Positions 27,004 to 35,239 of a stretch of 44,068 bases of DNA are shown here, piece by piece; the stretch's first letter is position 1; every line of letters begins with the position of its first letter. Under the pieces are notes generated by a model that saw only the letters and a program-made list of their open reading frames with translations, was not told the origin of the DNA and ran no database searches. Position numbers and translations under genes: made by a program. This stretch comes from an uncultured Bacteroidaceae bacterium. Lineage in GTDB: Bacteria; Bacteroidota; Bacteroidia; Bacteroidales; Bacteroidaceae. Location of the stretch: positions 1-44,068 of the forward strand of contig CAJOJD010000006.1 in assembly GCA_905234745.1 (NCBI GenBank), in the 5' to 3' direction.

Positions 27004-28119
27004 ATGGCATCGAAAGTCTTTTATACTGACCTCAGGACCGATCCGGACCATCATCTGCTGTACAAACTTGAAAAACTGGTACGCAAAGCCGGCATAGGCA
27101 ATATTGATTTCAACGGCAAATTCACCGCAATCAAGATACACTTTGGCGAGATAGGTAACATGGCTTATCTAAGGCCCGATTATGCAGCCGTAATTGTAAA
27201 GATCATCAAGGATTTGGGCGGAAAGCCATTCCTGACCGACTGCAACACCCTGTACAAAGGATGGCGCTCAAATGCCATAGACCATCAGGACACCGCCATG
27301 AAGCATGGCTACACCCCCTTTGCCGTAGGCACGCAGGTGGTTATTGCCGATGGCCTGAAAGGTCTTGATTATGTGGAGGTTCCCATTGACGGTGAGTATT
27401 GCAAGGCGCCCAAAATCGGTGCAGCCATTGCCGAGGCCGATATCATTGTATCAATCAACCACGTAAAGGGTCATGAGATGACCGGACTGGGCGGCGCAAT
27501 GAAAAACCTGGGTATGGGCTGCGGCAGTGTGGCCGGCAAGAAGGAGATGCACAGCGCCTCAAAGCCCCGCATTGACACCGAATCCTGTCGCGGATGCTCA
27601 CTCTGTGTAAAGAACTGCGCCAGCCATGCCATATCGCTTGTGGACCGCAAGGCCGTCATTGACTATAACAAATGCGTAGGATGCGGACAGTGTGTGGCCA
27701 CATGTCAGTTTGAGGGAGCCATAGCCGATAATGACGAGCAGCTGGACGTTCTGAACTGCAAGATTGCCGAGTACGCCAAAGCCACCCTGCTTGGCAAGCC
27801 CAACTTCCACATTAACCTGATAATGGACGTATCGCCCGAGTGTGACTGTTGGGGTTATAATGATACTCCGGTTGTACCCAACATCGGCATGCTGGCTTCA
27901 TTTGATCCCGTAGCAATAGACTGCGCCAGCGCCGACCTGGTAAACCGCACCCCGACAATACCCAACGATAACGTGCTGGCACACAACATTGAACACCACA
28001 AACACGACCACGGAGACCACTGGCACATGATCCACCCCGACACCAACTGGCGCTCATGCGTGGAACATGCCCAGAAGATCGGTCTGGGATCTATGGACTA
28101 CACTTTAATCACGGTCTAG
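27004..28119 (+). CDS. DUF362 protein with two 4Fe-4S ferredoxin motifs
   Basis: A 371-residue cytoplasmic protein. The N-terminal 190 residues are a DUF362 domain (KIHFGEIGNMAYLRPDYAA, then INHVKGHEMTGLGGAMKN). After it come two ferredoxin-type motifs, CRGCSLCVKNCASHAI and CVGCGQCVATCQFEGAI, each C-x2-C-x2-C-x3-C, for two 4Fe-4S clusters. The C terminus has cysteines in DVSPECDCWGYND and a histidine-rich NIEHHKHDHGDHWH that may bind metal. The family is common in anaerobes and thought to be redox-active, but its reaction is not established. Its 3' end overlaps the convergent GNAT gene by 15 bases. Confidence 0.92.
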   Translation: MASKVFYTDLRTDPDHHLLYKLEKLVRKAGIGNIDFNGKFTAIKIHFGEIGNMAYLRPDYAAVIVKIIKDLGGKPFLTDCNTLYKGWRSNAIDHQDTAMKHGYTPFAVGTQVVIADGLKGLDYVEVPIDGEYCKAPKIGAAIAEADIIVSINHVKGHEMTGLGGAMKNLGMGCGSVAGKKEMHSASKPRIDTESCRGCSLCVKNCASHAISLVDRKAVIDYNKCVGCGQCVATCQFEGAIADNDEQLDVLNCKIAEYAKATLLGKPNFHINLIMDVSPECDCWGYNDTPVVPNIGMLASFDPVAIDCASADLVNRTPTIPNDNVLAHNIEHHKHDHGDHWHMIHPDTNWRSCVEHAQKIGLGSMDYTLITV

Positions 28120-28626
28120 TCTCATGATGCGGACCGGGCGGTCTGCACCCACTTCAAGGTTAGGGCACAGCGTTTCGCGGCCTGTATCCTTAAAACCGCA
28201 TTTTTCCATTACGCGGCCCGATGCGGGGTTCTCGGGGAAATAGTCTCCCCATAAAACCGTGAACCCTTTAACGTCGAAGCAATAATCTATGACCAGTTTC
28301 AAAGCTTCTGTACAGATACCCTTACCCCAATAAGGATGACCTATCCAATAACCTACCTCGCACTGGTCGCTGGGTATATTCAGGTTGGAGTTTTCAGCCG
28401 GAAGATAACCGGCACAGCCTATGGCCTCGCCGGTTTCTTTCAAAACTACCGCCCACATAGTATCGGTATTGAATACGGTCTTTATTATCTGCAGGCTCTC
28501 CTCAACGCTCTTATGAGGAGGCCAGCCTGCACGAGGTCCCACATCGGGATCGGATGCATATTTGAACAGCGCATCGGCATCACTCTCCTGCCACTTGCGC
28601 AATAAGATTCTGTCTGTTTCCATCAT
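28105..28626 (-). CDS. GNAT N-acetyltransferase (RimJ/RimL-like)
   Basis: A 173-residue single-domain GNAT protein of the Acetyltransf_3 type. It begins METDRILLRKWQESDADALF, and the acetyl-CoA loop is in GYWIGHPYWGKGICTEALK, followed by ENPASGRVMEKCGF, which is typical of the RimJ group. Substrates of such proteins range from ribosomal N termini to antibiotics and cannot be told here. The start overlaps the stop of the acyltransferase gene by ATGA (the second ATG one codon on is also possible). The 3' end overlaps the DUF362 gene tail to tail. Confidence 0.9.
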   Translation of the reverse strand: MMETDRILLRKWQESDADALFKYASDPDVGPRAGWPPHKSVEESLQIIKTVFNTDTMWAVVLKETGEAIGCAGYLPAENSNLNIPSDQCEVGYWIGHPYWGKGICTEALKLVIDYCFDVKGFTVLWGDYFPENPASGRVMEKCGFKDTGRETLCPNLEVGADRPVRIMRLDRD

Positions 28627-29717
28627 TTCTTCTCACCGAATACGCACCAGCGGATGAACGGGATGCGATGCAGCACCTCGTAAATGAGCGGTGACAATGT
28701 AAATACCGCAACCGTCAGTATCAGGTATATTGCAACTGGAGGCAGTTGGGTGTATGTCTTCATCATATATCCCAGACTGGCCACTACCAGATAGTGCACA
28801 ATGTAGAGGCCATAACTGGTACGGGTCATATACTGCGAGAAACCGTTGGTGCAGTCATATCGGGCGTTGAACCAACCCATCATGGCAAGACACATAAGCC
28901 AACCGTAAAGGCTGTTCAGAGGTGTACCCATATACTCAGGTGATGTGTTGTTCTCACCCCACGTGGTAATAATCAGAACTGCTCCCGAAATCACAGCGGC
29001 TGCCATAAGCGGGATCCATGCCTTGCGAACCTTTTCCTGAACTTCATCATGCGAGAACACAAAGTATCCAAGCAGGAACGATATCAGATAGAAGACTGGC
29101 TTGTAGAGATTCATCAGACCATCGGCCGAATCAGGACGCGGATTCTTGATGAGCGTCTGTTCGCCCAGCCAGAACAGGATTCCCAGCAGAACAATCACTA
29201 CAATTCCGCTTTTACCGCATAATGTCCAGAGTTTGTCTTTACCGTCAATTTTGCGTATAAGCAAAAGGACTAAAGAGAGCAGCCACAGTAACTGTATAAA
29301 CCACAACGGACCGGTTCCGCTCACAGCATAAATGCCGTATTTGACAGGTATTGGCAAATCACCGACAATGGTACCGGCGGGAATGGCATTGAAATAACCA
29401 ATCATCCAATGGAATACAAAGAGGCCGATGGTTCCGGGCACAAGTAACTTGCGGGTACGGGTCTTGAACCACTCCTTTCCTGTCTTGTTCTGAAGTGAGT
29501 ATCGGGCACTGATACCAGCCAGTATGAACATAAGGGGCATGAACCAGGGATAGACAATGTACATAAGTATATCCTGATACTGCTGTACCTCCGGGAACTC
29601 TCCAAATCCGCCTATACCGCCAAAAACACCCTTGTTGTTGTAATAATAGATAACGTGATATAACAGCACCAGCAACACCGTTGTCCAGCGCAGATTGTCA
29701 ATCCAATGCTTTCTCAT
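28623..29717 (-). CDS. Membrane acyltransferase, acyltransferase-3 (OafA-like) family
   Basis: A multi-pass inner-membrane protein with about ten hydrophobic helices. The start region RKHWIDNLRWTTVLLVLLYH carries the conserved D-x-L-R and the helix-1 histidine, and RYSLQNKTGKEWFKTRTRKLLVP is the usual cytoplasmic loop. The family moves acetyl or other acyl groups onto sugars of surface glycans. I use the ATG at 29717 (MRKHWIDN, 364 residues). ATGs at 29756 and 29783 are also in frame, and the last would overlap the upstream gene by 17 bases. It belongs to a minus-strand run with short gaps or overlaps, so co-transcription is likely. Confidence 0.85.
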   Translation of the reverse strand: MRKHWIDNLRWTTVLLVLLYHVIYYYNNKGVFGGIGGFGEFPEVQQYQDILMYIVYPWFMPLMFILAGISARYSLQNKTGKEWFKTRTRKLLVPGTIGLFVFHWMIGYFNAIPAGTIVGDLPIPVKYGIYAVSGTGPLWFIQLLWLLSLVLLLIRKIDGKDKLWTLCGKSGIVVIVLLGILFWLGEQTLIKNPRPDSADGLMNLYKPVFYLISFLLGYFVFSHDEVQEKVRKAWIPLMAAAVISGAVLIITTWGENNTSPEYMGTPLNSLYGWLMCLAMMGWFNARYDCTNGFSQYMTRTSYGLYIVHYLVVASLGYMMKTYTQLPPVAIYLILTVAVFTLSPLIYEVLHRIPFIRWCVFGEKK

Positions 29718-29766
29718 TTTGTAAGGCCCTCCATAGCCTGATTGATAATGTTCCATAAAGAAACGT

Positions 29767-30288
29767 TTATTTAAGTTTACCATTCAATATACGGTTGCGG
29801 ACGCAGTTCACTGCGGGTTTGAAAAACTCCGGCTCCATGGATTCGAGCGTCGCTTTGAACTCTGCCAGGAGTTCTGGGTAGTACTTGCACATACGATAAG
29901 CCAGTTTCATGCTGATGGACTGGATCCCGGGCAGTTCATCGGCATCGGCCATATGTTCCAGGCAAAAATCAAGAAAGTCTGTCCTAAGATCATCCTCCTT
30001 CATCTCCAGGCGCTCAACAATATTGAGTGAAAGCCTGCGGACCGATGAACTGGGCGTAGTCAGAGCCAAATCTATAAGTTCTTTAAGGATAGACTGCAAT
30101 TGCGATAGTTCCTTATCCGTAGCCTTGGTCAAAGTCCAAAACGCATTCCGGGCCACCCGTTCATCTTCACTATGCATGAACCTGCAGGCAAAGCCCACGA
30201 AATCACCCGTCCGCTTTATCTCCCGATAAACGGCCTGTGCATCGACCTCATTCTTTACAGCCCTTATGATTTCTTCATTTATCTCCAT
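29767..30288 (-). CDS. Conserved helical-repeat protein of unknown function
   Basis: A 173-residue soluble, almost wholly helical protein (VARNAFWTLTKAT, SSVRRLSLNIVERL, IQSISMKLAYRMCKYYPEL) with the spacing of HEAT-like repeats. I do not recognise a named family. No signal peptide or catalytic motif is seen. The ATG (30286-30288) lies in a 13-bp sequence that is repeated 72 bp upstream in the end of the preceding gene. Before that insertion the two genes would have overlapped, so they were probably translationally coupled. Confidence 0.75.
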   Translation of the reverse strand: MEINEEIIRAVKNEVDAQAVYREIKRTGDFVGFACRFMHSEDERVARNAFWTLTKATDKELSQLQSILKELIDLALTTPSSSVRRLSLNIVERLEMKEDDLRTDFLDFCLEHMADADELPGIQSISMKLAYRMCKYYPELLAEFKATLESMEPEFFKPAVNCVRNRILNGKLK

Positions 30289-30367
30289 CGTTTGACTTCG
30301 TCTTACTCTGTCGCGACTCGGCCATCTCCAAGCAAGCTTGGATGGCTCTCACTGCTCCATCGTTTGA
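30283..30367. mobile_element. 72-bp palindromic insertion flanked by 13-bp direct repeats
   Basis: CTCCATCGTTTGA occurs at 30283-30295 and again at 30355-30367. The 59 bases between hold an 8-bp palindrome GTCGCGAC (30310-30317) and a hairpin (30321-30346: GCCAT plus CCAAGC, loop AA, GCTTGG plus ATGGC). Removing one repeat copy and the insert joins the upstream gene to a codon AGA and a TAA stop that overlap the next start. This indicates insertion or duplication into an overlapping gene pair. It is too small to code for its own mobility. Confidence 0.7.
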
Positions 30368-31229
30368 GCATCGGGAAGAATCCATACATCATTTGCTTGT
30401 ACTCATCCTTAGTCATGGGTTTAGGCATGTTCTTGTTAACCTCATCGACAAACTGGGCGCAGTGATCAATCATCTGGTCCATTGTCATATCCTGTAGGAA
30501 ATGTCCATCCTTATAGCAGTACTGGCAATAGTCAAAGTTGGTGCTACCGTCAGCATTGGTTCCGCAATCCTCTACACGGGTAAGCGGCATTCCGCAACTC
30601 TGGCAGAACTGGGGCAGCTGTCCCTCACGGAAAGCCTTAACCTTATTGGGGAACGTGGCATCATACGCCTCAAACGCATCGGGATTAGCATCGGCCGCAA
30701 AATAACCCTGCGGAGGGCAATATGTTGCCTCTATGCCGCCAAGCCAGCCGGGAATAAGCTCCTGAGCCAGGAAATACGGCACCTCTGCATCCTTTGGCTC
30801 CGAATGATAATGGATGCCCAGCCTGCTGGCCAGTCCGAATCCCGCATGCTTGTAGAAATCAATATTTCCCTCCATGCAAAGGAAGCCCACACCCATCTCA
30901 CGCGCCTTATCCAGAGTATAATTCAACAGCTTAAGTCCATAACCCTTACGCTTGTAATCCGGATGAATGCTGATAGGACCGAAAGTCCACGACGGCTTGC
31001 GTGAACCATCGGCCAACAACAACTCCGCCTTTGAGAACATAACATGACCGATAATCCGTCCGTCCTCCTCCATCACAAAATCCAGCTCCGGAATAAAGTC
31101 AGGATTGTTCCTATACTGATTAAGCACATAATGCTCCACACATCCCGGTTTATAAACATTCCAAAACGCCTCACGGGTAAGTTCCTCAACAACCCGATAG
31201 TCATCCGGCCTCTCAAGTCTTATATTCAT
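30303..31229 (-). CDS. GNAT acetyltransferase fused to a zinc-ribbon domain
   Basis: A 308-residue two-domain protein. Residues 1-175 are a GNAT fold (MNIRLERPDDYRVVEELTRE; acetyl-CoA loop in PDYKRKGYGLKLLNYTLDKA). Residues about 207-290 are a putative zinc-ribbon domain with CQSCGMPL and CQYCYKDG, four cysteines for one zinc, ending in the conserved YGFFPMLKRW. The final 17 residues (SSESHPSLLGDGRVATE) are not part of the domain: they come from the 72-bp insertion and replace an inferred original ending of one arginine and a stop. The substrate is unknown. A TATATTTG element lies upstream on the same strand. Confidence 0.9.
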   Translation of the reverse strand: MNIRLERPDDYRVVEELTREAFWNVYKPGCVEHYVLNQYRNNPDFIPELDFVMEEDGRIIGHVMFSKAELLLADGSRKPSWTFGPISIHPDYKRKGYGLKLLNYTLDKAREMGVGFLCMEGNIDFYKHAGFGLASRLGIHYHSEPKDAEVPYFLAQELIPGWLGGIEATYCPPQGYFAADANPDAFEAYDATFPNKVKAFREGQLPQFCQSCGMPLTRVEDCGTNADGSTNFDYCQYCYKDGHFLQDMTMDQMIDHCAQFVDEVNKNMPKPMTKDEYKQMMYGFFPMLKRWSSESHPSLLGDGRVATE

Positions 31230-31248
31230 GATTGTCTATATTTATCCA

Positions 31249-31256
31249 CAAATATA
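31249..31256 (-). promoter_or_regulatory. -7 promoter element for the GNAT-zinc-ribbon transcript
   Basis: On the minus strand TATATTTG fits TAnnTTTG and lies 19 bases before the ATG at 31229. It separates the gene from the nearby repeat array. Confidence 0.5.
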
Positions 31257-31269
31257 ATCATTTTCTTCT

Positions 31270-31750
31270 ACCCCCCCCACCTTAGGGAACTGTAGCGCAC
31301 GTAGAGCCATTTTAATCCCTAAAATGAGCACGAAATACGCTTTCTCGCGGGTGGACCCCTCACCTTAGGGAGCTGTAACGCACGTAGAACCATTTTCTTC
31401 CCTAAGGTGGGCACGAAATACGCTATATCGCAGGTGGACCCCGCACCTTAGGGAGCTGTAGCGCACGTAGAAACGATTTCTTCCCTAAGGTGCACGGGAA
31501 AAACGGAATATCGCGGGAGGACCCCTCACCTTAGGGAACTGTAGCGCACGTAGGACCATTTCCATCCCTAAGGTGAGCGGGAAATACGCTTTCTCGCGGG
31601 CGCCCCCTGCACCTTAGGGAGCCGTAACGCAGGTAGGAACGTTTTCATCCCTAAGGTGAGCGGGAAATACGCTTTCTCGCGGGAGGACCCCGCACCTTAG
31701 GGAACAATAACGCACGTAGAAACGTTTTCTTCCCTAAGGTGGGTGGGAAA
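31270..31750. repeat. Tandem array 2 of the 83-bp palindromic repeat (6 units)
   Basis: Units start at CACCTTAGGGA at 31278, 31361, 31444, 31527, 31610 and 31693, an exact 83-bp period throughout. Each has ACCTTAGGGA and TCCCTAAGGT arms spanning 47 bp around GTARCGCACGTAG, then a link with GGGAAATACGC and TCGCGGG. Unit 1 has a decayed right arm (TCCCTAAAAT). Units differ by scattered substitutions but never in length. The array occupies most of the 594-bp space between two divergent genes and ends 47 bases before the leuS promoter element. No open reading frame or terminator T-tract accompanies it. Confidence 0.95.
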
Positions 31751-31796
31751 GGATACAAATAGAACCGTCCCCAATGTGTTTTTGCCTGAAAATATG

Positions 31797-31804
31797 TAAT
31801 TTTG
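31797..31804 (+). promoter_or_regulatory. -7 promoter element for leuS
   Basis: TAATTTTG followed by CGCACC lies 19 bases before the leuS ATG. It is the same TAATTTTGC form seen ahead of the DUF4294 and polyprenyl synthase genes. Confidence 0.5.
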
Positions 31805-31823
31805 CGCACCAAAATATCCAAAG

Positions 31824-34658
31824 ATGGAATACGATTTCAGAGCAATTGAAAAGAAATGGCAGGAAAAGTGGGCCAAGGAGGGAACTTATAAGGTAACTGA
31901 AGATGCCTCCAGACCCAAGTATTACGTACTCAACATGTTCCCCTACCCGTCAGGCGCCGGCCTGCACGTAGGCCACCCGCTGGGTTACATTGCATCGGAC
32001 ATTTATGCCCGATACAAGCGTCAGTGCGGATTCAACGTGTTGAACCCCATGGGTTACGATGCATACGGCCTGCCCGCCGAGCAGTATGCCATTCAGACCG
32101 GCCAGCACCCAGCAATTACAACTGAAAAGAACATAAACCGCTACCGCGAGCAGCTGGACAAGATAGGATTCTCATTTGATTGGGACCGCGAGGTACGCAC
32201 CTGCGAGCCCGGCTACTACCACTGGACCCAGTGGGCATTCCAGAAGATGTTCAACTCTTTCTACTGCAACAAGTGCCAGAGCGCCCAGCCCATAGAGAAG
32301 CTGATAGAGCACTTTGAAAAAGAGGGCTCTGCAAATCTGGACGTAGCCCAGAGCGAGGAGCTCAACTTTACCGCTGCAGAGTGGAAAGCCATGGATGAGA
32401 AGCAGAAATCGGACATCCTGATGAACTATCGCATAGCCTATCTGGGCGAGACAATGGTAAACTGGTGCGCCGGACTGGGCACCGTGCTTGCCAACGACGA
32501 GGTAGTTGAGGGCGTATCGGTCCGTGGTGGATTCCCCGTAGAGCAGAAGAAGATGCGTCAGTGGTGCCTCCGTGTATCGGCCTACGCCCAGCGCCTGCTT
32601 GACGGCCTGGACAAGATAGACTGGTCCGATTCCATCAAGGAGACCCAGCGCAACTGGATAGGCCGCTCCGAGGGTACCGAGATGCAGTTCCACGTAAAGG
32701 ACAGCGACATAGAGTTCACAATATTCACCACCCGTGCCGATACCATATTCGGTGTAACATTCATGGTACTTGCTCCTGAGAGCGAGCTTGTATCACAGCT
32801 TACAACCGCAGAACAGAAGAAGGAGGTCGATGCATACGTAGCTGCCGTAAAGAAGCGCACCGAGCGTGAGCGTATTGCTGACCGCAAGGTAACAGGTGTG
32901 TTCAGCGGATCATATGCCATCAACCCCTTGACAGGTGAGGATGTACCCGTATGGATCAGTGATTACGTACTGGCCGGTTACGGTACAGGCGCCATCATGG
33001 CCGTACCTGCTCACGACAGCCGTGACTACGCATTCGCAAAGCATTTCGGCCTTGAGATCCGTCCGCTAATAGAGGGTTGCGATGTATCCGAGGAGAGCTT
33101 TGACGCCAAGGAGGGCACAATGATGAACTCACCCCGTCCCGACCAGATCCGTCAGGGCGGTCTCATCCTGAACGGACTGTCAGTCAAGGAGGCAATTGCA
33201 GCCACCAAGAAATATGTACAGGAGAACAAGCTGGGTAAGGTAAAGGTCAACTACCGTCTGCGTGACGCCATATTCAGCCGTCAGCGCTACTGGGGCGAGC
33301 CGTTCCCGGTATATTACAAGAACGGAATACCCACAATGGTACCCGAGCAGTGCCTGCCGCTGGAACTCCCCGAAATAAGTGAGTACAAGCCCACCGAGAC
33401 CGGTGAACCCCCTCTGGGTCACGCCAAGGTCTGGGCCTTTGACGAGAAGAACAACAAGGTAGTCGACAAGTCACTCATTGACAACAAGACCGTATTCCCG
33501 CTCGAACTGAACACCATGCCCGGATTTGCAGGCTCATCGGCCTACTATCTGCGTTACATGGATCCCCATAACGACAAGGCTCTGGTAAGCAAGGAGGCTG
33601 ACAGCTACTGGAAGTGCGTAGACCTCTATCTTGGAGGATCCGAGCACGCAACCGGTCACCTTATCTACTCCCGTTTCTGGAACAAATTCCTCAAGGACCT
33701 GGGCGTAAGCGAGGTTGAGGAGCCGTTCAGCAAACTGATCAACCAGGGTATGATACAGGGTCGCAGTAACTTTGTATACCGTATCAAGGACACCAATACA
33801 TTCGTATCATTCGGCCTCAAGGACCAGTATGACACCACTCCCATCCATGTTGACGTAAACATAGTAAGCGCCGATGTTCTGGATGTGGAGGCATTCAAGA
33901 AGTGGCGTCCCGAATATGAGAACGCCGAGTTCATACTTGAGAACGGCAAGTACATCTGCGGCTGGGCTGTAGAGAAGATGAGTAAGTCCATGTTCAACGT
34001 GGTCAACCCCGATGTGATCATCGAGAGATACGGAGCCGATACCCTGCGCATGTACGAGATGTTCCTTGGCCCGCTTGAGCAGTCAAAGCCCTGGGATACA
34101 AACGGAATTGACGGCTGCCACCGCTTCATCCGCAAGATGTGGAATCTCTTTACTGACAAAGAAGGCAACCTTAACGTATCTGACGATGCACCCACAAAGG
34201 ATGAACTCAAGTCAATCCACAAGCTTATAAAGAAGGTAACCGAGGATATCGAGAACTTCTCATACAACACATCGGTTGCCGCATTCATGATATGCGTTAA
34301 CGAACTGTCAGGACTCAAGTGCAACAAGCGTCAGGTTCTGACTGACCTTGTCAAGCTGATTGCCCCGTTTGCCCCGCACATTGCCGAGGAACTCTGGCAG
34401 GCACTTGGTAACGGTTCCACTGTATGCGATGCCCAGTGGCCCAAGTTTGACGAAAACTACCTCAAGGAGGACAGCATCACCTACTCAATCTCTTTCAACG
34501 GCAAGACCCGCTTTACAATGGACTTCCCGGCCGATGCAACCCAGCAGCAGATCCAGGATGCAGTACTTGCCAATGAGAAGGCCCAAAGTTACATCAACGG
34601 TCAGACTATCCGCAAGGTGATTGTGGTTCCGCGCAAGATTGTGAACATAGTACTCTAA
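31824..34658 (+). CDS. leuS: Leucyl-tRNA synthetase
   Basis: LeuS charges tRNA-Leu. The 944-residue protein has the HIGH motif as HVGH (48-51, in [14 protein letters not shown]), the editing-domain segment [35 protein letters not shown], and KMSKS at 718-722. It is longer than E. coli LeuRS (860) because of insertions, including [21 protein letters not shown] in the N-terminal part, as in other Bacteroidota. The ATG at 31824 begins with the conserved [15 protein letters not shown]. The next gene, rdgB, starts 5 bases after the stop, so the two form an operon with the PorZ-like gene. Confidence 0.98.
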   Translation: MEYDFRAIEKKWQEKWAKEGTYKVTEDASRPKYYVLNMFPYPSGAGLHVGHPLGYIASDIYARYKRQCGFNVLNPMGYDAYGLPAEQYAIQTGQHPAITTEKNINRYREQLDKIGFSFDWDREVRTCEPGYYHWTQWAFQKMFNSFYCNKCQSAQPIEKLIEHFEKEGSANLDVAQSEELNFTAAEWKAMDEKQKSDILMNYRIAYLGETMVNWCAGLGTVLANDEVVEGVSVRGGFPVEQKKMRQWCLRVSAYAQRLLDGLDKIDWSDSIKETQRNWIGRSEGTEMQFHVKDSDIEFTIFTTRADTIFGVTFMVLAPESELVSQLTTAEQKKEVDAYVAAVKKRTERERIADRKVTGVFSGSYAINPLTGEDVPVWISDYVLAGYGTGAIMAVPAHDSRDYAFAKHFGLEIRPLIEGCDVSEESFDAKEGTMMNSPRPDQIRQGGLILNGLSVKEAIAATKKYVQENKLGKVKVNYRLRDAIFSRQRYWGEPFPVYYKNGIPTMVPEQCLPLELPEISEYKPTETGEPPLGHAKVWAFDEKNNKVVDKSLIDNKTVFPLELNTMPGFAGSSAYYLRYMDPHNDKALVSKEADSYWKCVDLYLGGSEHATGHLIYSRFWNKFLKDLGVSEVEEPFSKLINQGMIQGRSNFVYRIKDTNTFVSFGLKDQYDTTPIHVDVNIVSADVLDVEAFKKWRPEYENAEFILENGKYICGWAVEKMSKSMFNVVNPDVIIERYGADTLRMYEMFLGPLEQSKPWDTNGIDGCHRFIRKMWNLFTDKEGNLNVSDDAPTKDELKSIHKLIKKVTEDIENFSYNTSVAAFMICVNELSGLKCNKRQVLTDLVKLIAPFAPHIAEELWQALGNGSTVCDAQWPKFDENYLKEDSITYSISFNGKTRFTMDFPADATQQQIQDAVLANEKAQSYINGQTIRKVIVVPRKIVNIVL

Positions 34659-34663
34659 GAAGC

Positions 34664-35239
34664 ATGGAACTGGTATTTGCCACCAACAACGCACACAAAC
34701 TGGAGGAGGTCCGCCAGATACTCGGTGACCGCTTCAAGGTGCTCTCCCTGAATGATATTAACTGCCACGAGGATATCCCCGAGACAGCCGATACATTCCA
34801 GGGAAACGCCCTCCAGAAAGCCCGTTACGTCAAGGAGCACTACGGTTATGACTGTTTTGCCGATGACACCGGACTTGAGGTGAAAGCCCTGAACGGAGCA
34901 CCCGGAGTTCACTCCGCACGCTACGCAGGTGACCATGATTCGGAGGCAAATATGACCAAGCTGCTCCATGAACTTGAAAAAAAATCGGACCGCAGCGCAC
35001 AATTCCGCACAGTTGTTGCGTTAATACTTAACGGACAGGAAGTTCTGTTTGAAGGAATAGTAACCGGACATATTGCGACAGAGCGTCATTACGGAGACGG
35101 CGGATTCGGCTATGATCCCATTTTTGTCCCCGACGGTTACTCGGAAACCTTCTCTCAGATGTCTTCCCTAGGCAAGAACCTGATTAGTCACAGGGGACGC
35201 GCCGTAAGAAAACTGGCAGATTATCTGAAGCAATTATGA
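34664..35239 (+). CDS. rdgB: Non-canonical purine NTP pyrophosphatase (RdgB/HAM1)
   Basis: This enzyme hydrolyses ITP, dITP and XTP to the monophosphates and keeps deaminated purines out of DNA and RNA. The 191-residue protein has the N-terminal [16 protein letters not shown], the metal site [21 protein letters not shown] and the late [11 protein letters not shown] and SHRGRAV motifs. The length is normal. It lies 5 bases after leuS and overlaps the next start by ATGA. Confidence 0.97.
   Translation: MELVFATNNAHKLEEVRQILGDRFKVLSLNDINCHEDIPETADTFQGNALQKARYVKEHYGYDCFADDTGLEVKALNGAPGVHSARYAGDHDSEANMTKLLHELEKKSDRSAQFRTVVALILNGQEVLFEGIVTGHIATERHYGDGGFGYDPIFVPDGYSETFSQMSSLGKNLISHRGRAVRKLADYLKQL

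Noticed and set aside
31270-31750. CRISPR array
   Set aside because: The whole 83-bp unit is conserved, including the parts that would be spacers, the repeat is too long, and there are no cas genes.
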